64,000 bases of DNA. Origin: Methylobacterium sp. Leaf112. Its GTDB lineage: Bacteria > Pseudomonadota > Alphaproteobacteria > Rhizobiales > Beijerinckiaceae. Location: NCBI RefSeq assembly GCF_001423295.1, contig NZ_LMNG01000031.1, positions 448,431 through 512,430 on the forward strand, given 5' to 3'. Shown one piece after another: positions 56,773 through 64,000 of this stretch (the first letter of the stretch is position 1; every line of letters starts with the position of its first letter). The notes below the pieces were generated by a model. The model did not search any database and was not told where the DNA came from. It saw nothing but the letters and a program-made list of their open reading frames with translations. The position numbers were made by a program, and so were the translations under genes.

Positions 56773-57951
56773 ATGGAATTGATCTGGCTCTCGCACCTGT
56801 TGCTGCTACTCGCGCTCGCGGGCTGCCTCTACGGTCTGACCGCCGCGGCTCTCGCCGGCCGGTTCGCCCGGCGCCCGGCGCCCGTCCTCGTGGGCGCGGC
56901 GCCGTCGGTGACGATCCTCAAGCCGCTCTGCGGCATGGAGCCGAACCTCTACGAGAACCTCGAGACTTTCTGCCAGCAGGCCTATGCCGGCCCCGTGCAG
57001 GTGGTGTTCGGCGTCCAGAATGCCGCCGACCCAGCCATCCCCGTGGTGCGCCGCCTGGCGCAAGCCTATCCTGCCCTGCGCCTCGACCTCGTCGTCGACG
57101 CGCGCCAGCACGGCTCCAACCGTAAGGTCTCGAACCTCATCAACATGTCGGGCGAGATCGCCCATAGCGTGGTGGTGCTGGCCGACAGCGACATGGTGGT
57201 GAAGCCGGATTACCTCGCCCGCATCGTCGCCGAGCTGGGCCAGCCCGGCGTCAACGGCGTCACCTGCCTCTATCACGGCGTGCCGGCCCACCGGGGCATC
57301 TGGGCCCACCTGTCGGCACTGGCCATCGACGTGCAGTTCCTGCCCAACGTGGTGATGGGCACCTCCCTCGGGCTCGCGAAGCCCTGCTTCGGCTCCACCA
57401 TCGCCTTCACGGCGAAGGCGCTCGCCGAGATCGGCGGGTTCGAGGCGTTCCGGGACGATCTCGCCGACGATTACGCCATCGGCGAAGCCCTGCGGGCCGG
57501 CGGCGGCCTCGTGGCGATCCCGACCTTCACCATCGGCCACACCTGCGTCGACACCGATCTCTCCGGCCTGTGGAGCCACGAGCTCCGCTGGAATCGCACC
57601 ATCCGCAACGTCGACCCGGCGGGCTACGCCGGCTCCATCGTCACCCACGCCTTCCCGCTCGCCCTCATGGGCGCGCTGATCCCGGGGGCGGGCACCAACG
57701 CCCTGGTGGTCGCCGCCCTGGCGCTCGCATGCCGCATCGTCCTGTGCGTGCGCCTCGAGCGGGCCTTCGGTCTCGCGTCGCACCCGTACTGGCTGTTGCC
57801 GATCCGCGACATCCTCTCGTTCATGAACTTCGCCTGGAGCTTCGTCTCGGGTGCGGTGACATGGAAGGGCCACGATTATCGGGTGGTTGCGGATGGCACA
57901 CTGATCCCCGAGCGAAGCCTCGGCCACGATGCTGGTGCATCCTCGCTCTGA
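56773..57951 (+). CDS. hpnI: Hopanoid glycosyltransferase HpnI
   Basis: 392 residues, GT2 family, ceramide-glucosyltransferase type. N-terminal TM anchor, then SVTILKPLCGMEPNLYENL (D1 region), the metal-binding VVLADSDMVV, DDLADDYAIGEALR (D3) and the HELRWNRTIR (Q/RxxRW-type) motif, with C-terminal TM segments. HpnI adds N-acetylglucosamine to bacteriohopanetetrol, giving the substrate of HpnK. 94 bp after hpnM, probably the same transcript. Confidence 0.94.
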   Translation: MELIWLSHLLLLLALAGCLYGLTAAALAGRFARRPAPVLVGAAPSVTILKPLCGMEPNLYENLETFCQQAYAGPVQVVFGVQNAADPAIPVVRRLAQAYPALRLDLVVDARQHGSNRKVSNLINMSGEIAHSVVVLADSDMVVKPDYLARIVAELGQPGVNGVTCLYHGVPAHRGIWAHLSALAIDVQFLPNVVMGTSLGLAKPCFGSTIAFTAKALAEIGGFEAFRDDLADDYAIGEALRAGGGLVAIPTFTIGHTCVDTDLSGLWSHELRWNRTIRNVDPAGYAGSIVTHAFPLALMGALIPGAGTNALVVAALALACRIVLCVRLERAFGLASHPYWLLPIRDILSFMNFAWSFVSGAVTWKGHDYRVVADGTLIPERSLGHDAGASSL

Positions 57952-58009
57952 TCTTCGCTTCTAGCTTCCCGCCCGCCCCCGTTCCTTTCTCGCTGAGGCC
58001 TTGAACCCC

Positions 58010-59443
58010 ATGCGCACCCTCTTCCTGCAGGCTCCCACCTTCGACGGCTTCGACGGCGGCGCCGGCTCCCGCTACCAGGCCAAGCGCGAGATCAAGTCGT
58101 TCTGGTACCCGACCTGGCTCGCCCAGCCGGCGGCTCTGGTGCCGAACTCGAAGCTCATCGACGCGCCGCCGCACAACATCAAGCTCGCCGAGATCGTGGC
58201 TCAGGCCAACGACTTCGACCTCGTGGTGCTCCACACCTCGGTGCCGTCGTTCAAGTCCGACGTGAAGACCGTCGAGGCGCTGAAAGCCGCCAACCCGAAG
58301 CTCATCGCCGGCCTCATCGGCGCCAAGGTCGCGGTCGACGCCGCCGGTGCCATGGCCCAGGCCCCGTGCATCGATTTCTGCGCCCGCAACGAGTTCGACT
58401 TCACCGTCAAGGAAGTCGCCGACGGCACCCCGATGTCGGAGATCAAGGGCCTGTCCTACAGGGACGCCAACGGTGTCGTGATCCACAACGTCGATCGCGA
58501 GATCATGACGGACATGGATCAGCTGCCCTTCGTCACGAGCGTGTACAAGCGCGACCTGCAGATGGAGAAGTACTTCATCGGGTACCTGAAGCACCCCTAC
58601 ATCTCGTTCTATTCCGGCCGTGGCTGCAAGAGCCGCTGCACCTTCTGCCTCTGGCCGCAGACCGTCGGCGGCCACACCTACCGCACCCGCTCGGTCGCGC
58701 ACGTGATCGAGGAGATCAAGTACTGCCTGAAGGAGTTCCCGCAGACGAAGGAGTTCTTCTTCGACGACGACACCTTCACCGACAATCTTCCTCGTGCTGA
58801 AGAAATCGCGCGCGAATTGGGCAAGTTGGGCGTGACCTGGTCGTGCAACGCCAAGGCGAACGTGCCGCGCGAGACCCTGAAGGTCCTCAAGGAGAACGGC
58901 CTGCGTCTGCTCCTCGTCGGCTACGAGTCCGGCAACCAGCAGATCCTGAACAACATCAAGAAGGGCATGCGCGTCGAGGTGGCCGAGAAGTTCACCAAGG
59001 ATTGCCACGACCTCGGCATCGCCATCCACGGCACCTTCATCGTCGGTCTGCCCGGCGAGACCCGCGAGACGATCCAGGAGACCATCGCGTTCGCCAAGCG
59101 CATCAACCCGCACACCATCCAGGCGTCCCTGGCCGCCCCCTACCCGGGTACCTTCCTGTACAAGCAGGCGGTGGAGAACGGCTGGCTCGACATCGCCAAT
59201 GCTGAGCTCGTCGACGAGAACGGCGTGCAGATCGCGCCGCTGCACTACCCCCACCTGTCGCATTCCGAGATCTTCGCGGCGGTGGAGGAGTTCTACCGGA
59301 AGTTCTACTTCCGCGCTCCGAAGATCGCCTCCATCGTCTCCGAGATGGTCCGCTCGCCCGACATGATGAAGCGCCGCCTGCGCGAGGGCGTCGAGTTCTA
59401 CCGCTTCCTCAAGGAGCGTCAGGGCACCGCCAAGGCCGCCTGA
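58010..59443 (+). CDS. hpnJ: Hopanoid radical SAM enzyme HpnJ
   Basis: 477 residues. An N-terminal B12-binding-like Rossmann region (residues 1-170) is followed by a radical SAM core with Cys206, Cys210 and Cys213 in GRGCKSRCTFC, and EFFFDDDTFTDN downstream. HpnJ contracts the glucosamine ring of BHT-glucosamine to the cyclopentane (cyclitol ether) head group. ATG at 58010 (a TTG at 58001 is possible). 58 bp after hpnI. A hairpin terminator follows. Confidence 0.95.
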   Translation: MRTLFLQAPTFDGFDGGAGSRYQAKREIKSFWYPTWLAQPAALVPNSKLIDAPPHNIKLAEIVAQANDFDLVVLHTSVPSFKSDVKTVEALKAANPKLIAGLIGAKVAVDAAGAMAQAPCIDFCARNEFDFTVKEVADGTPMSEIKGLSYRDANGVVIHNVDREIMTDMDQLPFVTSVYKRDLQMEKYFIGYLKHPYISFYSGRGCKSRCTFCLWPQTVGGHTYRTRSVAHVIEEIKYCLKEFPQTKEFFFDDDTFTDNLPRAEEIARELGKLGVTWSCNAKANVPRETLKVLKENGLRLLLVGYESGNQQILNNIKKGMRVEVAEKFTKDCHDLGIAIHGTFIVGLPGETRETIQETIAFAKRINPHTIQASLAAPYPGTFLYKQAVENGWLDIANAELVDENGVQIAPLHYPHLSHSEIFAAVEEFYRKFYFRAPKIASIVSEMVRSPDMMKRRLREGVEFYRFLKERQGTAKAA

Positions 59444-59467
59444 GCATCCGCGACGGCGGACACCACG

Positions 59468-59500
59468 ACGGCCGGGCGTTTCGCCCGGCCGTTCTCGTTT
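59468..59500 (+). terminator. Rho-independent terminator after hpnJ
   Basis: ACGGCCGGGCG-TTT-CGCCCGGCCGT (59468-59492), then TCTCGTTT. Ends or attenuates hpnLMIJ transcription, and starts the 332-bp gap before the SPFH gene. Confidence 0.85.
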
Positions 59501-59538
59501 CCAGGCTCTGCTTCAGTCGATCGCCGCCGGGTGAGATA

Positions 59539-59556
59539 TGGGAAACCGGTTTCCCA
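59539..59556. promoter_or_regulatory. 18-bp perfect palindrome, LacI-family operator-like
   Basis: TGGGAAACCGGTTTCCCA, with the central AAACCGGTTT core typical of LacI/GalR-family operators (CG centre). It lies 219 bp upstream of the SPFH gene, in the promoter region of SPFH-hpnK. The rest of the gap (59557-59775) shows no gene. Confidence 0.5.
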
Positions 59557-59775
59557 CTCGCGCCGCGTGCTCTAGACGCTTGGCCCGGCGGACCCGGTCG
59601 CGCGACGCTCATACGGGCGCGGTCAGCGACGAGAGGGCCTGTCATCCGCTGTTTCGGCAACCTTGAACGCTCTCCGGTGCCGGCCTTCGGGCAGCCGGGA
59701 CCGGGCTCTGCAGGCCACGCGCCTCCGCCCCGTCCCCGTGGCGCCGGAGGGCGGCCAGAGAACGGGAAGGGTGCG

Positions 59776-60561
59776 ATGTCCGATCTCGCTACCATCGTGG
59801 TCGCTGCCGCGTTCGCCCTTGCAGGCGGTCTCGCGCTCGGCCGGATCCCGCATCTGTCGCGGCGGGGGTTAAGCCGCACCGTCCACGAATGGGAGCATGG
59901 CTTGCTCTATCGCGACGGGCGTTTCGCCGGACTTCTGCAGCCCCGACGCTACCGAACCATCGGGTGGAGCGACCGCCTCGTCGTGACGTTGCCGAAGGTT
60001 CCGACTTTCGAGAATCTTCACGGCGTCGAGGTGACCAGCGCCGACCGGATGTGCTTCCGCATGTCGACTCTCCTCGTCTACGAGATCGTCGATCCGCGCT
60101 TAGCCAACGAGAACCGCTACCGCGAAGGTCTGCAGCATGCGGGCACCAACGCCTTGATCCGGCTTGCGGCCGCACGCGGCCTCGAAGCCCTCCTGTCCGA
60201 GCGATCCACCCTGGATGCCGCCCTGCTGGCTCTGCTCGACCGGCCCATCGCCGGTTGCCGGATCACCGACGCGAGCATCGGCGCGGTCACGTTGCCGCCC
60301 GAGCTCCGACGCCTCTATGCAGAGGTCGAACGGGCACGGCTCGAAGGGCAGGCGGCGCTGGAGCGGGCACGGGCCGAGCAGGCCGCCCTGCGCTCCCTGG
60401 CCAATTCCGCCCGCATGCTTAAGGGCAACCCGGAGCTCATGAACTTACGGCTGCTCCAGGCCCTCGCGACCTCGGGCAGCAAAGGCGGGGCGACCCTGGT
60501 CCTTGGCCGTGAGGCCTTCGCTGCGTCGGCCCCCGAGTCCGTACCCGAACACGAGAGTTGA
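59776..60561 (+). CDS. SPFH/Band 7 (slipin/flotillin-like) protein within the hopanoid cluster
   Basis: 261 residues. One N-terminal TM segment (LATIVVAAAFALAGGLALG) precedes an SPFH domain: TVHEWEHGLLYRDGRFAGLL, FENLHGVEVTSADRMCFRMS, IGAVTLPPELRRLY. The C-terminal helix is Glu/Ala/Arg-rich (EVERARLEGQAALERARAEQ), a coiled coil likely to drive oligomerisation. SPFH proteins scaffold ordered lipid domains. The TGA is only 2 bp before the hpnK ATG, so they are cotranscribed. GGGAAGGG precedes its ATG. A link to hopanoid domains is inference. Confidence 0.85.
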   Translation: MSDLATIVVAAAFALAGGLALGRIPHLSRRGLSRTVHEWEHGLLYRDGRFAGLLQPRRYRTIGWSDRLVVTLPKVPTFENLHGVEVTSADRMCFRMSTLLVYEIVDPRLANENRYREGLQHAGTNALIRLAAARGLEALLSERSTLDAALLALLDRPIAGCRITDASIGAVTLPPELRRLYAEVERARLEGQAALERARAEQAALRSLANSARMLKGNPELMNLRLLQALATSGSKGGATLVLGREAFAASAPESVPEHES

Positions 60562-60563
60562 GT

Positions 60564-61421
60564 ATGGCCGGCCCCTACAAGAAACGCCTGATCGTCACCG
60601 CCGACGATTTCGGCCTCAGCCTCGCGGTCAACGAGGCCGTCGAGCAGGCCCACCGCGAGGGCATTCTCACGGCTGCGAGCCTCATGGTGGGTGCACCTGC
60701 CGCGGCCGATGCGGTGGCCCGCGCCCGACGTCTGCCGACGCTCCGGATCGGGCTCCATCTGGTCATGGTCGAGGCTTGGCCAACCCTTCCACCCGCCGAC
60801 CTGCCCGACCTCGTCGGGCCGGATGGCCTCATCCGCAGCGACATGGGCCGCCTCGGCCTCGACCTCGCCCTCAAGGCCTCGGCGCGCAAGCAACTCGCGG
60901 CCGAGATCACGGCCCAGTTCGAGGCCTACCAGGCGACGGGCTTGCCCCTCGACCACGTCAATGCTCACAAGCACTTCCACGTCCATCCGCTCATCGCCGG
61001 TGCGGTGCTGTCCATCGGCCGTCGCTGCGGTATGCGCGCCGTTCGCGTACCGCGCGAACCCCGCGCGGTGCTACGCGCCGCCGAGCCGGGCGCGGCTCCG
61101 AAACCGGCCCTCGACAGTGCACCGTGGGCGGCCCTGCTCGCCGTGCGCGCCCGTCAAGCCGGGTTGCTGATTCCCGACCGGACCCTCGGGCTGGCTTGGT
61201 CCGGCGCCATGACACCCGCCCGCGTGTCTGCTCTCCTGGCACATCTGCCGGACGGTCTCACGGAACTCTACACCCATCCGGCGACGGGAGGCGGCTTCTC
61301 CGGAGAAGCCCCGGGCTACGCCTACGCGGCCGAGCTGGATGCACTGACCGCACCGGCCTCGCGCGCCGCCCTGACCGCATCGGGCGCGATTCTCGGCGGG
61401 TTCTCGGACTTCGCGGCCTGA
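60564..61421 (+). CDS. hpnK: Hopanoid deacetylase HpnK (ChbG/YdjC family)
   Basis: 285 residues. Zn site in LIVTADDFGLS (Asp14/Asp15), with His ligands in IGLHLVMVEAWP and NAHKHFHVHP; the late ELYTHPA motif is also present. HpnK removes the acetyl group from BHT-N-acetylglucosamine made by HpnI, leaving the free amine carried into HpnJ's product. The ATG at 60564 is 2 bp after the SPFH stop. Confidence 0.94.
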   Translation: MAGPYKKRLIVTADDFGLSLAVNEAVEQAHREGILTAASLMVGAPAAADAVARARRLPTLRIGLHLVMVEAWPTLPPADLPDLVGPDGLIRSDMGRLGLDLALKASARKQLAAEITAQFEAYQATGLPLDHVNAHKHFHVHPLIAGAVLSIGRRCGMRAVRVPREPRAVLRAAEPGAAPKPALDSAPWAALLAVRARQAGLLIPDRTLGLAWSGAMTPARVSALLAHLPDGLTELYTHPATGGGFSGEAPGYAYAAELDALTAPASRAALTASGAILGGFSDFAA

Positions 61422-61751
61422 GCCGCGACCTCCGCGGGCAGCAGGCAGCGCCAAAGGTGCCTCGACGAGGCGTGATCGAGAGCCCCGCAGCGGTACGTCA
61501 CGAATTTTGAAGCGCGCCCGCCCGCAATTCCTCGATCCGAAGGCGCAATCGCCTCCGTCATCGAGGATGCGGCTCGGGAAACCCGAGTGCTGCGCCCGCG
61601 AACCGGTTTGAAGACGAACCATTGCGGGTCGTGGGAGCACTTCCGGTGCGTTTCGGCGCGCGAGATCGTTCGGCAAAGCGAAGCGGGCGCGAGATTGCTC
61701 CCCGCGCCCGCTCCGAACTCAACCGGCAAGGCTGCCGGATGTCGGCTCCGG
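61422..61751. other. Gap between convergent hpnK and hpnN
   Basis: 330 bp without a gene. It contains a 10-bp hairpin AGCGGGCGCG/CGCGCCCGCT at 61682-61712 that may terminate hpnN on the minus strand. Otherwise nothing recognisable. Confidence 0.5.
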
Positions 61752-64000
61752 CTACTTCGCCGCCAGTGCCTCGGTGGGCCGCTTGGCCTGAAGATCTGGC
61801 GGGACGGCCGTATCACCCTCGGGGCGCTTCGGGTCGGGTTGCTTCGGCGGCGGGCCGAGGAAGGCCGGAACCACGAAGAACGCCGCCACCAGGGTGAAGA
61901 ACAGCGACAGGGCCAGCAGCTTGCCCATGCTGGCCGTGCCGGGATGGCTCGACAGCACGAGGGAGCCGAACGCCGTGCCGGTGGTCAGCGCAGAGAAGAA
62001 GATCGCCCGGGTCAGGCTGGACGCCAGCATGTCGGCGACGCCCGCCCGCCAGGCGATGACGTAGTAGATGTGGAAAGCCACACCCACGGCGAGCATCAGC
62101 GGCATGGCGATGATGTTGGCGAAGTTCAGCGGCATGCCGACGATATGCAGCGCCATCAGGGTCCACAGGGTCGCGAGCACCAGGGGCCCGAGGGTCATCG
62201 CCACATCCCAGGGTTTGCGCAGGGCCACCGACAGGATGATGAAGATGAGCACCAGGGCGGTCAGCGCCGCCTGCACGAAGGCCCCCAGGATGGTGTAGCT
62301 CGACGAGGTGGTGGCGACCGGCGCGCCCGTGGCGTGCGGCGCCACGGTCTGCACCTCCTTGGCGAAGCGACGCAGGACGACGTTGTCGTTGGCGTCTCCG
62401 CTCGGGTGGACCTCGATCCGCGAACGCCCGTCCGCCGTGACCCACTCCGCCTTCAGCTTGGGCGGCAGGTTGGCCAGGGTGATCTTCTGGGGGTTCAGCA
62501 GACCGCCCAGACGCGTCAGCAAGGTCTTGAGGTCCGTGGTCAGGGCGACGCTGGCGGCTTCGCGCTTGGCGACGGGCGCCGCCGCCAGGGCATCGAGGGT
62601 GGTCGCGAGGGCACCGGCGGTCTTGGCGGCCGTGAGCGTCCGCAGGGCAACGGCCGTGTCCCTGATCGCCTTGACGTTGTCGGCGTCCGTGGGTGGCGGC
62701 GGCTTGCGGCCCGGGTTCAGGGCCGGACCGAGAAGCTGGGCCGTATCGGCGATGACGGCGAGCTTCGCGTCCTGGTCGCGGGGCACGAAGGTGTCGATGT
62801 CGATGACCTTGGCGACGGACGGCAGCTTGCGCAGCTTCGCGGCGATCTCCGGCACCGCCTCGGGGGAGGGGGCGAGGACGTCGATGAGGTTCGGGCTCGT
62901 CTCCGGGTCCTTGATCAGATCGAGATAGGTGGCGATCGATTCCACCTTCGGGCTGCGCAGGTGCATCGGATTGGAATCGAACGGCAGCTTGAACAGCAGG
63001 GGAATGCCCGCCACGGTCACGAGGCCGACGCCGATGAGGACGGCCTTGCGGTGCTCGATGATCCAGTGGTCGACCCCCGCCATCCAGGCGGTCTCGACGG
63101 CCTTCGCCTCGGTCTTCGGCTTGAACACGGCGATGAGCGCCGGCAGCAGGGTGAGCGAGAACAAGTAGGCGACGATCATGCCGACGCCGGCGATGAGGCC
63201 GAGTTCGGACACGCCCCGGAAGGCGGTGGGCAGGAAGGCGAAGAAGCCGGCGATGAGCGAGATGGCGGCCAGCGTCAGGGACCAGCCAACGCCGCGCGCG
63301 GCGGCACTCAGGGCCGAGGGCAGGTCCGGCTGCTCGAACCGGTCCGCTCGATAACGGACGGCGAACTGGATGCCGAAATCGATTCCGAGCCCCACGAAGA
63401 GGGCGGCGAAGGCGACCGAGATCGGGTTCAGCTCGCCCACCATCAGCAGCCCGAGGGCCGCCGTGACGATGAGGCCGGCAAAGGTGGTGATGAGCACCGC
63501 GCCCACCAGGGAGGCGGAGCGCAGGGCGAGCCAGACGAACAGGACGATGGCGCCGGTGGTGACGCTGTAGTTGAGGAACGCGTCCTCGGCGAGCGTCGCG
63601 AACTCATCGTCGGCCACGGCCACGGGGCCGGTCAGGCGCATGCGGGCGCCACCGCCGACCTCGTACTCGCCATTGTTGATCTTGAGATCCGCCGCGATCT
63701 TGCGGACGACCGCCGTCGCCGTGGCGCCGGGCTGAAGGGCGTTATAGTCCAGCACCGGCTGGATCATCACGAACTTGCGCAGGTCGGTGCTGTGCAGCTT
63801 GCCGTTGGACAGGAGCGTCTGCCACGATAGGCGCGCCGGCTCGCCGGCCAGGACCTTGCGCAAAGTCGCGTCGATCTGGGCCATCGGCCGGTCGAGGTCC
63901 TCGACCTTGGCGTCGCCGCTCTTGACGCCCTTCGCCCCGAGGCTGAGCACCCGCATGATGCCGCGCAGGGACGGGTCGGCGGCGAGCGGCCCGAGCAGGC
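61752..64000 (-). CDS. hpnN: Hopanoid RND transporter HpnN (N-terminus beyond window)
   Basis: About 749 residues visible. The frame continues past base 64000, so the start is missing. MmpL/RND-type lipid exporter: two sets of TM helices (LFVWLALRSASLVGAVLITTF; AALTALVLIFIILSVALRKP) separated by periplasmic domains, with GLGIDFGIQFAVRYRADRF in the first TM block. HpnN moves hopanoids from the inner to the outer membrane. Ends with a polar tail (DPKRPEGDTAVPPDLQAKRP). Convergent with hpnK. Confidence 0.95.
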   Translation of the reverse strand, partial: LLGPLAADPSLRGIMRVLSLGAKGVKSGDAKVEDLDRPMAQIDATLRKVLAGEPARLSWQTLLSNGKLHSTDLRKFVMIQPVLDYNALQPGATATAVVRKIAADLKINNGEYEVGGGARMRLTGPVAVADDEFATLAEDAFLNYSVTTGAIVLFVWLALRSASLVGAVLITTFAGLIVTAALGLLMVGELNPISVAFAALFVGLGIDFGIQFAVRYRADRFEQPDLPSALSAAARGVGWSLTLAAISLIAGFFAFLPTAFRGVSELGLIAGVGMIVAYLFSLTLLPALIAVFKPKTEAKAVETAWMAGVDHWIIEHRKAVLIGVGLVTVAGIPLLFKLPFDSNPMHLRSPKVESIATYLDLIKDPETSPNLIDVLAPSPEAVPEIAAKLRKLPSVAKVIDIDTFVPRDQDAKLAVIADTAQLLGPALNPGRKPPPPTDADNVKAIRDTAVALRTLTAAKTAGALATTLDALAAAPVAKREAASVALTTDLKTLLTRLGGLLNPQKITLANLPPKLKAEWVTADGRSRIEVHPSGDANDNVVLRRFAKEVQTVAPHATGAPVATTSSSYTILGAFVQAALTALVLIFIILSVALRKPWDVAMTLGPLVLATLWTLMALHIVGMPLNFANIIAMPLMLAVGVAFHIYYVIAWRAGVADMLASSLTRAIFFSALTTGTAFGSLVLSSHPGTASMGKLLALSLFFTLVAAFFVVPAFLGPPPKQPDPKRPEGDTAVPPDLQAKRPTEALAAK

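Noticed and set aside
61587..63830. 747-codon plus-strand open frame over hpnN
   Set aside because: Repetitive Gln/Gly/Asp/Arg composition. The opposite strand encodes an RND transporter with membrane helices.

Overview
The window is GC-rich, densely packed chromosomal DNA from an alphaproteobacterium. The gene set points to a pink-pigmented methylotroph of the Methylobacterium/Methylorubrum group: a class I PHA synthase, a PccA of the propionyl-CoA/ethylmalonyl-CoA route, RibB with a degenerate RibA-like tail, several small secreted proteins, and a complete late-hopanoid (hpn) cluster. The genus is inferred from gene content and memory, not from a search. No rRNA, tRNA, CRISPR array, transposase or intact prophage was recognised.

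Layout. 1-5171: glycogen/trehalose genes of the GlgE type (TreS-maltokinase fusion cut by the left edge, then glgB). 5247-6865: a low-GC accessory island on the minus strand, with a probable nuclease-type polymorphic toxin (apparently frameshifted) and a candidate immunity gene. 7167-14956: asd, a luciferase-like monooxygenase, two unknown membrane or secreted proteins, a TVP38-type membrane protein, an orphan histidine kinase and bioB. 15015-20640: a fumarylacetoacetate hydrolase-family enzyme, a FadL-type porin behind a Fur-box-like palindrome, a 744-bp non-coding stretch with REP-like hairpins, phaC and a lipoprotein. 20809-26427: an aminotransferase, small exported proteins, prfB with a textbook programmed +1 frameshift, an M23 peptidase and bcp. 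26566-37936: a very large AsmA/YhdP-like protein, tyrS, anmK, a catalase-like protein, aroC, ribB, an HDAC-family deacetylase and an L,D-transpeptidase. 38146-46493: pccA and a run of small genes, then the EF-P beta-lysylation set (epmB and epmA on the minus strand, efp on the plus strand). 46498-53483: an acyltransferase-like membrane protein, a two-domain cold-shock protein with DUF192, a Tat-exported dienelactone hydrolase, a single-domain response regulator, a serine-less alpha/beta hydrolase and a GST.

53586-64000 is the most interesting part. It carries hpnL-hpnM-hpnI-hpnJ, an SPFH (slipin/flotillin-like) gene directly coupled to hpnK, and convergent hpnN. Divergent from hpnL, across a 208-bp promoter with a TetR-type inverted repeat, lies a full-length arginine:X amidinotransferase with all catalytic residues. 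HpnI, HpnK and HpnJ build the amino-sugar and aminocyclitol head group of bacteriohopanetetrol (BHT). An amidinotransferase beside them is a strong candidate for making the guanidine-substituted BHT cyclitol ether reported from pink methylotrophs. I know of no enzyme assigned to that step. The SPFH protein suggests a link between hopanoid synthesis and ordered membrane domains.

Most start codons were chosen from Shine-Dalgarno spacing and from where protein-like composition begins. Uncertain choices are stated in the entries.
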